In this document: positions 1-6,125 of the stretch, in pieces
How positions within the stretch are numbered: the first letter of the stretch is position 1
Layout: the number at the start of each line of letters is the position of its first letter
Source of the DNA: Candidatus Woesearchaeota archaeon
GTDB lineage: Archaea > Nanobdellota > Nanobdellia > Woesearchaeales > UBA525
Assembly: GCA_023252315.1 (NCBI GenBank)
Contig: JAJPEB010000038.1
Span: forward strand, 1-9,528
Reading direction: 5' to 3'
Length of the DNA stretch: 9,528 nucleotides
Notes under the pieces: model-generated
Told to the model about the DNA's origin: nothing
Seen by the model: only the letters and a program-made list of their open reading frames with translations
The model's database searches: none
Made by a program: the position numbers and the translations under genes

Positions 1-2376
1 ACCGACAACCCCGCGAAGGAGAGGCTCACGTACGTGCAGGTGTGGCAGCGCTTTGCGAGGATGTTCTCCGACAAGTCGTACAAGGTCATGCCGCGCTATC
101 CCGTCGTCGCGAGATGGAACCCGACGATGGAGTTCACGATCGCGAGCGTCGCCGCGTTCCAGCCCCACGTCGTCAACGGCGAGGCCGAGGCGCCAGCGAA
201 GCAGCTCGTGATTCCGCAGTTCTGCCTGCGCTTTGGCGACATCGACAACGTCGGCATCACGGGCAGCCACATGACGGGCTTCATCATGATCGGCCAGCTC
301 ATGTTCGTGCCGCCGGAAGAGTGGGACCAGGAGCGCGCGTTCTCCGACCTCTACGACTGGTTCACGCAGGGGCTCGGGCTCCCGCGGGAAGAGCTGACGC
401 TGCACGAGGACGCGTGGGCGGGCGGCGGCAACTACGGGCCGTGCATGGAGTTCTTCTCGAGGGGCGTCGAGCTCGCGAACCAGGTCTACATGATCTACGA
501 GCAGACGCCGCTCGGCGACAGGGAGCTCTCGCTCAAGGTGCTCGACATGGGCATGGGCATGGAGCGCAACGCGTGGTTCTCGCAGGGCGAGGGCACCGCG
601 TACGACGCGACGTTCCCGCTCGTGATCGGGAACATCCTCTCGCGCACGGGCCTCGCGCCCAACAGGGAGCTGCAGCGCAAGTTCCTGCCGAAGGCCGCGT
701 ACCTCAACATCGACGAGGTCGACAATATCGACGCCGCATGGGAGCGCGTCGCGCAGGAGATCGGCGTGGATGTCGGGGACCTGCGCCTCGCGATCGAGCC
801 GATGCAGGCGGTGTACAGCATCGCCGAGCATGCGCGCTCGCTGCTCTTCGCGCTCACCGACGGGGCGCTGCCGAGCAACGTCGGCGGCGGCTACAACCTG
901 CGCACGATATTCCGCCGCGCGCAGGCGTTCATCGACAGGCACGGGTGGGACCTCGACATGGGCGAGGTCGCGCAGTGGCATGCCGAGGAGCTGCGCGCGC
1001 TCTTCCCCGAGCTCGAGCGCAGCCTCGCGCAGACGCGCACGATCCTCGCCGTCGAGAAGCGCAAGTACGCGGAGAGCCGCGAGCGCGCGGAGCGCTTCCT
1101 CGCGAACGAGATCGCGAAGTGGGATCTCGATCCCGCGATGGGCGCAGCGGAACCCGGCAAGGAGCAGGAGCGCATCACGCACAAGCTCATCGAGCTCTAC
1201 GATTCGCAGGGCATCACGCCGCAGATGGTGAACGCGTTCCTCGCGAAGGGCAAGCGCGCGCAGATCAAGGTCGCCGACAACTTCTTCCAGCTCGTGTCCG
1301 AGCGCCACGAGCGCAAGGAGCAGAAAACCGCGACGCGCAAGGAGACGCACTTCGACGTGTCGGGCATCGAGAAGACGAGGCTGCGCTACTTCGAGAGCTA
1401 CGACCTCGTCGAGTTCTCCGGCAGGGTCGCGAAGGCCATAGACGAGCGGCATGTCGTGCTCGACGAGACCGCGTTCTACCCGACGAGCGGCGGCCAGGAG
1501 CACGATACGGGCACGATGACGGGGCCGTCGGGCGTGGGCAACCGCGTCGTGGACGTGATCAAGCAGGGCGGGGTCGTGATCCACGCGCTCGAGGACGCGA
1601 TCGATTTCGAGGCGGGCGACACGGTGGTCGGGAGGATCGACTGGGCGCGCAGGCAGCAGCTCGCGCAGCACCACACCGCGACGCACATCATCAACGGCGC
1701 CGCGCGCAAGGTGCTCGGCGAGCACGTCTGGCAGGCGGGAGCCGCGAAGACCGTCGAGAAGGGGCGCATCGACATCACGCACTACGACAACCTCACCGAC
1801 GACGAGCTGCGCCGCATCGAGGACGAGGCGAACCGCGTCGTCGCGGCCCGCATCGCCTTGCGCCACGGCGTCATGCCCAAGCACGCGCACGGCTTCCGTC
1901 TCTACCAGGGCGGCGCGGTGCCGGGGCGCGAGATCCGCGTCGTCGACATCCCGGGCTTCGACGTCGAGGCATGCGGCGGCACGCACCTCAACAACACGTC
2001 CGAGGTCGGGACGATCAGGATACTGCGCTCGAGCAAGGTGCAAGACGGCGTCATCAGGATCGAGTACGTCGCGGGCGAGCGCGCGCGCATGTACATGGAG
2101 GAGCGCAGGTCGCAGGTCGCGCGGCTCTCGGAGCTGCTCGGCGTCGAGGAGCGCTTCATACCCGCGGCGGCGGACGCGCTCTTCGCGCGCTGGAAGAAGG
2201 CGCGCAAGGGGAAGGGGGGGAGCGGCGGCAAGGAGGACGGCCATGCCGCGGCGCCGGCGCTCGAGCCCTACGGCGGCGACATCATCGCGCGCACGGCCGA
2301 GATCCTGAGCACGCAGCCGCACAACCTCGTCGCGACGGTGGAGAGGTTCGTCGCGGATATCTCGCGCGCCGCATAA
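1..2376 (+). CDS. alaS: Alanyl-tRNA synthetase, archaeal type (5' end missing)
   Basis: Cytoplasmic class II enzyme that charges tRNA-Ala with alanine and hydrolyses mischarged Ser/Gly-tRNA-Ala. The frame is open from base 1, so the gene starts upstream; by memory of archaeal homologues about 75-80 residues are missing. Numbering visible codons, the catalytic domain shows the archaeal signature RYPVVARW (32-39), DIDNVGITGSH (80-90), the Gly-rich AGGGNYGPC (140-148) and a motif-3-like DMGMGMER (182-189). The editing domain carries the zinc ligands HTATH (H558, H562) and CGGTH (C658, H662), all intact. After the editing domain there is a helical segment, a Gly/Lys-rich linker (about 735-750) and a second helical segment, then TAA. 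The globular C-Ala domain that ends most AlaRS proteins is not visible. It converges with the next gene across a 52-bp gap. Identification is secure; the C-terminal interpretation is inference. Confidence 0.97.
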   Translation, partial: TDNPAKERLTYVQVWQRFARMFSDKSYKVMPRYPVVARWNPTMEFTIASVAAFQPHVVNGEAEAPAKQLVIPQFCLRFGDIDNVGITGSHMTGFIMIGQLMFVPPEEWDQERAFSDLYDWFTQGLGLPREELTLHEDAWAGGGNYGPCMEFFSRGVELANQVYMIYEQTPLGDRELSLKVLDMGMGMERNAWFSQGEGTAYDATFPLVIGNILSRTGLAPNRELQRKFLPKAAYLNIDEVDNIDAAWERVAQEIGVDVGDLRLAIEPMQAVYSIAEHARSLLFALTDGALPSNVGGGYNLRTIFRRAQAFIDRHGWDLDMGEVAQWHAEELRALFPELERSLAQTRTILAVEKRKYAESRERAERFLANEIAKWDLDPAMGAAEPGKEQERITHKLIELYDSQGITPQMVNAFLAKGKRAQIKVADNFFQLVSERHERKEQKTATRKETHFDVSGIEKTRLRYFESYDLVEFSGRVAKAIDERHVVLDETAFYPTSGGQEHDTGTMTGPSGVGNRVVDVIKQGGVVIHALEDAIDFEAGDTVVGRIDWARRQQLAQHHTATHIINGAARKVLGEHVWQAGAAKTVEKGRIDITHYDNLTDDELRRIEDEANRVVAARIALRHGVMPKHAHGFRLYQGGAVPGREIRVVDIPGFDVEACGGTHLNNTSEVGTIRILRSSKVQDGVIRIEYVAGERARMYMEERRSQVARLSELLGVEERFIPAAADALFARWKKARKGKGGSGGKEDGHAAAPALEPYGGDIIARTAEILSTQPHNLVATVERFVADISRAA

Positions 2377-2428
2377 GCGGGGCGCCACGCTACGTGCTCT
2401 CGGCTCATCGAGTCGCCCTCGCCCCCGG

Positions 2429-2899
2429 CTACAGCGTCTTGCCCAGCAGCCTGATGACCGCGCCCGAGTCCCGCTTCGGGTTCTTGTGGTAGATGGCGAT
2501 GACCTGGGAGAGGCACTCCTCCATCACCTCCATGCGCGCGTTGATGCGCAGCGTGGTCCAGAAGACGAGCACGACGAGCACCGCGGTCCCGAAGAGGGCG
2601 CTGCCGATCTGCACGAAATCGACGAGGAACGAGAGCAGCGGGAACGCCTGGAGCACGTTCACGGCGATGCTCGCGTAGAGGAAGACGTAGAGGAGCATGC
2701 GCACGTTCATCAGGGTCGAGGCCCGCTTGTAGTGGGTCTCGAAGGTCTGCTTGAAGTACGCGAGCTCCTTCTTCTCGCCCTCTGCCTTCGGCGAGGCGTG
2801 CGCGCACAGCGCGTCGTAGTGGGCGCGCATGAGCGTGGCCCTGTTGACGACGAAGAGCTTGCGTATGCCCTCCATGACCTTGGCGTAGTACGTCCCCAT
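2429..2899 (-). CDS. Hypothetical membrane protein with two transmembrane helices
   Basis: I do not recognise this 156-residue protein. It has a soluble, basic N-terminal half (1-65) that looks mostly helical. Two hydrophobic stretches follow, at about 68-90 (RMLLYVFLYASIAVNVLQ and on) and 95-117 (QIGSALFGTAVLVVLVFW), separated by a very short turn. The C-terminal tail (118-156) is soluble and charged. This suggests a membrane hairpin with both termini on the same side, probably cytoplasmic given the basic flanks. There is no signal peptide or catalytic motif. The ATG at 2899 is chosen because a TATA element lies 28 nt upstream, the spacing expected for a leaderless mRNA. The reading frame has normal codon composition for the region and TAG as its stop. 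It is divergent from secF, which hints at but does not prove a link to membrane protein biogenesis. Confidence 0.8.
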   Translation of the reverse strand: MGTYYAKVMEGIRKLFVVNRATLMRAHYDALCAHASPKAEGEKKELAYFKQTFETHYKRASTLMNVRMLLYVFLYASIAVNVLQAFPLLSFLVDFVQIGSALFGTAVLVVLVFWTTLRINARMEVMEECLSQVIAIYHKNPKRDSGAVIRLLGKTL

Positions 2900-2923
2900 G
2901 GATGCGCAGCGGAGAGGAGGGAG

Positions 2924-2930
2924 TATAAAT
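2924..2930 (-). promoter_or_regulatory. TATA box of the two-helix membrane protein gene
   Basis: On the minus strand the sequence reads CATTTATACTC, an AT-rich island in GC-rich DNA, preceded by a GCAAAC element that could act as a BRE. Its centre is about 28 nt from the ATG at 2899. Archaeal transcription usually starts 25-28 nt after the TATA centre, so the transcript would start at or next to the ATG. Confidence 0.6.
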
Positions 2931-3032
2931 GGGTTTGCGGTGGCCCTGCGCCGGGGCTCCTGGCACGGCGCGATCTCTGGGGCCGTCGCGCGAAGATGCG
3001 TCGCTGCGGGGGCCCGTCAAGACCGCGATATC

Positions 3033-3040
3033 TTTATATA
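3033..3040 (+). promoter_or_regulatory. TATA box of the secF-secD operon
   Basis: A perfect archaeal TTTATATA lies in a strongly GC-rich surround. The centre is about 28.5 nt before the ATG at 3065, which predicts an mRNA with almost no 5' leader and fixes the start of secF. Confidence 0.8.
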
Positions 3041-3064
3041 ACACACTCCGGCCCTTGCGGCGCA

Positions 3065-4228
3065 ATGGTGAGCGAGAAGCACCGGCGTCTGCGCAGGGAG
3101 CTCATGAGCCGCAGGCAAGGGCGCGAGGAGCGCAAGGAGCCTGAGGTCGCGCAGGCGCGCGAGCAGCCCAAGGCGCAGCGCAAGGGGCTCGACCGCCTCT
3201 ACCACGACCACTACAAGGCGCTCTTCATCGTCACGATGGGGCTGCTCCTCTGCTCGCTCGCGGTCATCGCGTTCACGTACGCGCAGACGGGCGACGTCAT
3301 CCATAAGGGAGTGTCGCTCTCGGGCGGCATCACGGTCACGGTGCCCACGGACGGCGCCCCGCTCGACGTGGCGCAGGTGCAGCAGCTCCTGCACGCGCGC
3401 TTCCCCGATGCAGATTTCGCCGTGCGCGAGGTGAGCGACCTCGGCACCCAGGTCGCGGTCGTCATCGAGGCGTCGCCGCCCTCGCAAGAGCCCGCGGCGC
3501 TCTCCGCGTTCGAGGAAGGGCTGCTCGACACGCTCGATCGGGTCTCGCCCGGCGTGCGCGGGCGCGCGAGCACCGAGGTCATCGGGTCCTCGCTCGGCGA
3601 GAGCTTCTTCCAGCAGACCGCGAAGGCGGTGCTCATCGCGTTCTCGCTCATGGGCCTCGTCGTCTTCATCTACTTCGGCGAGTCGAAGGCGCACAAGGCG
3701 CTCGTGGTCGTGATCACGATCGCCGAGTCGCTGCTCATCTGGTTCTCGCAGGGCTTCGTCACAGCCACGCTTGCGGTCCTGCTCGGCGCGGTCCTCGTGG
3801 TGATGTACGTGCGCTTCAGCATCCCGAGCGCGGCGGTGGTGCTCGCCGCCATATCCACCATCATCTTCACGATCGCGGTCGTGGACCTGCTCCATTTGCG
3901 CATCTCGACCGCAGGCATCGCGGCGTTCCTCATGCTCATCGGCTACTCCGTCGACACCGACATCCTGCTCTCGACGAGGGTGCTCAAGCGCTCCGAGGGC
4001 ACGGTCTACGAGCGCATCGTCGGGTCCGTGAAGACGGGCATGACGATGGAGGCGTGCACGATCGCGGCCGCGGGCGTCGCGCTCATCTTCACGCAGTCCG
4101 AGGTCATCAGGGAGATCATGACCATCATCCTCATCGGCCTGATCGCGGACATCTTCTTCACCTGGATCCAGAACGCAGGCATCCTGCGCGTCTACCTCGA
4201 GAAGCACGGCAAGGGGGCGGACCAGTGA
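3065..4228 (+). CDS. secF: Protein-export membrane protein SecF, with extra transmembrane pair
   Basis: Partner of SecD in the SecDF complex, which assists translocation through the Sec channel in archaea. The protein has 387 residues: a charged Arg/Glu/Lys-rich cytoplasmic N-terminus (1-50), TM1 (about 52-73), an extracytoplasmic domain (about 75-180) ending in the family-typical SSLGESFF, then the C-terminal membrane bundle. TM4 carries the conserved LIGYSVDTDILL (291-302), and TM5 and TM6 lie at about 327-345 and 348-370. Archaeal SecF is usually near 280-300 residues. The excess comes from the N-terminal extension and from about 47 extra residues (206-252) that add two hydrophobic stretches between TM2 and TM3. 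The open frame extends back to 2486, but that part lies antisense to the upstream gene. The ATG at 3065 is favoured by the TATA spacing. The TGA stop overlaps the secD start. Confidence 0.95.
   Translation: MVSEKHRRLRRELMSRRQGREERKEPEVAQAREQPKAQRKGLDRLYHDHYKALFIVTMGLLLCSLAVIAFTYAQTGDVIHKGVSLSGGITVTVPTDGAPLDVAQVQQLLHARFPDADFAVREVSDLGTQVAVVIEASPPSQEPAALSAFEEGLLDTLDRVSPGVRGRASTEVIGSSLGESFFQQTAKAVLIAFSLMGLVVFIYFGESKAHKALVVVITIAESLLIWFSQGFVTATLAVLLGAVLVVMYVRFSIPSAAVVLAAISTIIFTIAVVDLLHLRISTAGIAAFLMLIGYSVDTDILLSTRVLKRSEGTVYERIVGSVKTGMTMEACTIAAAGVALIFTQSEVIREIMTIILIGLIADIFFTWIQNAGILRVYLEKHGKGADQ
3680..3820 (+). other. Extra transmembrane hairpin within SecF (residues 206-252)
   Basis: The family layout has TM2 running straight into a short loop of the form R-x-x-[VI]-P-S and then TM3. 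Here TM2 (about 186-205) is followed by two further hydrophobic stretches, HKALVVVITIAESLLIWF (210-227) and TATLAVLLGAVLVVMYVR (233-250). Only then does the canonical-looking RFSIPSAAVV junction (250-259) appear. The reading frame is continuous and hydrophobicity is maintained, so this is not a frameshift. It could be a duplicated TM2-TM3 hairpin; similarity between the copies is weak. Confidence 0.55.
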
Positions 4229-5862
4229 GCCACCTGCGCCCGCTGCTCAAGGACGTGCGCGTGTGGCTGCTCGTCATCTTCGTCCTCCTCTCGGTCATTG
4301 CGATCAACCCGAAGTTCACGCCGCAAGGCGTGGCGTTGCGCCAGGTGGTGAAGGAGAGCGCGGCGGAGCAGGCGGGCATCAAGAACCCCGATCCCCGCAC
4401 GGCGCCCACGCAGCGCGAGCGCATCCTCGACATCAACGGGAAGGACGTGCGCACGATCGAGGACTACTACGCCATCGTCGAGAACTATCCCGCGAACACG
4501 AGCATGAGGGTCGTGACGACGCAGGGCACGTACACGCTCCTGACTCCGTCCCCGCCCGCTGCGAACGCGACGCAGAACGCGACCGCGCAGAGCGCGTCCT
4601 CGGGAGCGGACGACCTCGGGCTCGTCGTCTACGACGCGCCGCGCAGCAACATCAAGCTCGGCCTCGACCTCTCGGGCGGCACGAGGGTCATCCTCAAGCC
4701 CGAGCAGAAGGTGTCGAAGGACGACCTCGACCTCATCATCGAGAACATCAAGGAGCGCCTCAACGTCTACGGCCTCTCGGACATCGTCGTGCGCGACGCG
4801 CGCGACCTCTCGGGCGACGACTTCATCGTGGTCGAGATCGCGGGCGCGAACAAGGACGAGGTGCGCGAGCTGCTCGGCAACCAGGGCAAGTTCGAGGCGA
4901 AGATCGGCAACAGCACGGTCTTCCGCGGCGGCAACGACATCACGTACGTGTGCCGCACCGCAGAGTGCAGCGGCATCGACCGCAACGCCGGCTGCGGGCA
5001 GGCGGCGGACGGCTGGGCGTGCAGGTTCAGCTTCGAGATCCAGCTCTCTCCCGACGCAGCGGCGCGCCAGGGCGACCTCACGAGGGACCTCACGGTCATC
5101 TACAACGAGAGCACGCAGGGCTACCTCGAGCGCCCGCTCGACCTCTACCTCGACAACGGGCTCGTCGACAGCCTCCATATCTCCGCGGACCTCAAGGGCA
5201 AGACGGAGACGCACATCCTCATCAGCGGCTCGGGAACCGGCGTCACGCAACAGGCGGCTGCCGAGAACGCGATCGCGAACATGAAGACGCTGCAGACGGT
5301 GCTCATCACGGGCAGCCTCCCGGTCAAGCTCGATATCGTGAAGAGCGACGGCATCAGCCCCGCGCTCGGCGGCGGCTTCGTGCGCAACGCCGCGCTGCTC
5401 ATGATCCTCTCCATCTTCGCGGTGACCGCGGTCATCGTCGCGCGCTACCGCAGGCTCATCGTCTCGATCCCCGTCATCGTGACCATGCTCGCGGAGGTCA
5501 TTATCGTGCTCGGCTTCGCTGCGGCGGTCGGGTGGAACATGGACCTCGCCTCGATCGCGGCCATCATCATCGCGATCGGCTCGGGCGTGGACGACCAGAT
5601 CGTCCTTATCGACGAGACGCTCGAGAGCGTGAAATCCCAGGCGAGGTCATGGAAGGAGAAGGTCTCCGCGGCGTTCTTCATCATCTTCGCGAGCTACTTC
5701 ACGCTCGCAGCGGCGATGGTCCCGCTCTTCTTCGCGGGCGCGGGCCTGCTGCGCGGCTTCGCGATCACCACGGTAGTCGGCGTGACCGCGGGCGTGCTCA
5801 TCACGCGCCCCGCGTTCGCGAGATTCATCGAGGCGCTGCTCAAGAGGGACGAGGAGTCGTAG
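4225..5862 (+). CDS. secD: Protein-export membrane protein SecD with PDZ-like insert
   Basis: Second subunit of the SecDF translocation accessory complex. The 545-residue protein starts at a GTG overlapping the secF stop (GTGA), which implies translational coupling; this start lies just before the basic flank of TM1. Domains in order: TM1 (about 12-28), a PDZ-like region (about 34-107), an Ala/Asn/Thr/Ser-rich linker with possible N-glycosylation sequons (110-127), the SecD signature LGLDLSGGTRV (145-155), the extracytoplasmic P1 region with four cysteines (C243, C248, C257, C266), and a C-terminal five-helix bundle (about 386-530). TM4 contains IGSGVDDQIVLIDE (451-464), which carries conserved membrane acidic residues of the family. 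The length is at the upper end for archaeal SecD because of the PDZ-like part. The stop is TAG. Identification is secure. Confidence 0.96.
   Translation: MSHLRPLLKDVRVWLLVIFVLLSVIAINPKFTPQGVALRQVVKESAAEQAGIKNPDPRTAPTQRERILDINGKDVRTIEDYYAIVENYPANTSMRVVTTQGTYTLLTPSPPAANATQNATAQSASSGADDLGLVVYDAPRSNIKLGLDLSGGTRVILKPEQKVSKDDLDLIIENIKERLNVYGLSDIVVRDARDLSGDDFIVVEIAGANKDEVRELLGNQGKFEAKIGNSTVFRGGNDITYVCRTAECSGIDRNAGCGQAADGWACRFSFEIQLSPDAAARQGDLTRDLTVIYNESTQGYLERPLDLYLDNGLVDSLHISADLKGKTETHILISGSGTGVTQQAAAENAIANMKTLQTVLITGSLPVKLDIVKSDGISPALGGGFVRNAALLMILSIFAVTAVIVARYRRLIVSIPVIVTMLAEVIIVLGFAAAVGWNMDLASIAAIIIAIGSGVDDQIVLIDETLESVKSQARSWKEKVSAAFFIIFASYFTLAAAMVPLFFAGAGLLRGFAITTVVGVTAGVLITRPAFARFIEALLKRDEES
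4324..4545 (+). other. PDZ-like domain in the extracytoplasmic part of SecD
   Basis: Residues 34-107 follow the PDZ pattern: a GVALRQVVKESAAEQAGI stretch (35-52; compare V-x-x-V-x-x-x-S-P-A-x-x-A-G-I), then RERILDINGKDVRTIEDYY (64-82; compare G-D-x-I-x-x-I-N-G-x-x-V-x-x-x-x-D), and a closing strand pair around MRVVTTQGTYTLL (94-106). PDZ domains bind peptide C-termini or unfolded segments, so a role in contacting the emerging preprotein is conceivable. That role is inference. The pattern match is by eye. Confidence 0.55.
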
Positions 5863-5905
5863 CTTTTCCCGAGGGCCTGCTCCCGCTTGCCTTCTCCGCA
5901 GCTCG

Positions 5906-5931
5906 TTTATAAGAGAGGTAGGTTTAAAAAA
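5906..5931 (+). promoter_or_regulatory. Promoter of the tRNA-Val gene (two AT-rich elements)
   Basis: Two AT-rich islands lie between secD and the tRNA: TTTATAA at 5906-5912 and TTTAAAAAAA at 5923-5932. The second is centred about 29 nt before the mature tRNA 5' end, which would give a 5' leader of only a few nucleotides. The first would give a leader of roughly 20 nt. The second is therefore the preferred TATA box. Confidence 0.6.
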
Positions 5932-5955
5932 AGCCCCTTGTTCGCGCTGCGCAGC

Positions 5956-6027
5956 GAGCCCGTGGTTTAGCGGTATAACGTTGCCTTCACACGGCAAAGG
6001 TCCCCAGTTCGAATCTGGGCGGGCTCA
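5956..6027 (+). tRNA. trnV: tRNA-Val, anticodon CAC
   Basis: The 72-nt gene folds into a full cloverleaf with no mismatch in the acceptor, anticodon and T stems. Acceptor GAGCCCG pairs with CGGGCTC. The D stem GTT/AAC has conserved A14, G18, G19 and A21. The anticodon stem is TTGCC/GGCAA with loop TTCACAC, placing CAC at 5988-5990, which reads GUG valine codons. The variable loop has five bases (AGGTC), and the T stem CCCAG/CTGGG encloses TTCGAAT. The discriminator is A and CCA is not encoded, so it must be added after transcription. No intron is present. Confidence 0.97.
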
Positions 6028-6095
6028 TCTCTTCGGTCGTCGTGCATGAAATATCTCCTCCGAATCACTATCCTTAAGTCGTTACAGTAGAAAGG

Positions 6096-6103
6096 TTTAT
6101 ATA
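6096..6103 (+). promoter_or_regulatory. TATA box (with BRE) of the J-domain protein gene
   Basis: A perfect TTTATATA is preceded by the purine-rich GTAGAAAGG, which fits a BRE. Its centre is 26.5 nt before the ATG at 6126, so the mRNA is predicted to be leaderless. Confidence 0.8.
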
Positions 6104-6125
6104 CCTACGTCCCGTTCTCCACCCC

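Larger units (their letters stand above)
2900..3064. promoter_or_regulatory. Divergent intergenic region with two back-to-back promoters
   Basis: This 165-bp gap separates the start codons of the minus-strand membrane protein and secF. It contains one TATA box for each direction (2924-2930 on the minus strand and 3033-3040 on the plus strand), about 100 bp apart. The GC-rich stretch between the boxes shows no convincing gene, long inverted repeat or direct repeat. Short open frames crossing it continue into secF in the wrong frame and look like GC artefacts. Confidence 0.6.

Noticed and set aside
34..36. GTG as the start of alaS
   Set aside because: The frame is open to base 1 with family-like sequence upstream, and archaeal AlaRS needs further N-terminal residues before RYPVVARW; the gene is simply cut by the window edge.
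42..2492. Very long open frame (816 codons) in the second forward frame across alaS
   Set aside because: It is Arg/Ala/His-rich with no domain pattern, whereas frame 1 encodes a clear AlaRS. Long spurious frames are expected where AT-poor codons make stop triplets rare.
2486..3064. A 193-residue N-terminal extension of SecF
   Set aside because: It would be fully antisense to the divergent membrane protein gene and would pass through a perfect TATA box; the start at 3065 fits promoter spacing and family layout.
2929..3144. Small 71-codon open frame between the divergent genes
   Set aside because: It overlaps the secF start in another frame, and its sequence is Arg/Ala/Gly/Pro-rich with no conserved look.
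3017..4207. Long minus-strand frame opposite secF, and similar frames opposite or beside secD (4192-5250, 4263-5912) and the J-domain gene (6129-7328)
   Set aside because: Their translations are highly charged low-complexity sequence with no recognisable motif and mirror genes with firm identities.
5945..5956. Perfect 12-bp palindrome CGCTGCGCAGCG abutting the tRNA 5' end
   Set aside because: Several such palindromes are expected by chance in 9.5 kb of this GC content, and it overlaps the first tRNA base, so a binding-site claim has no support.
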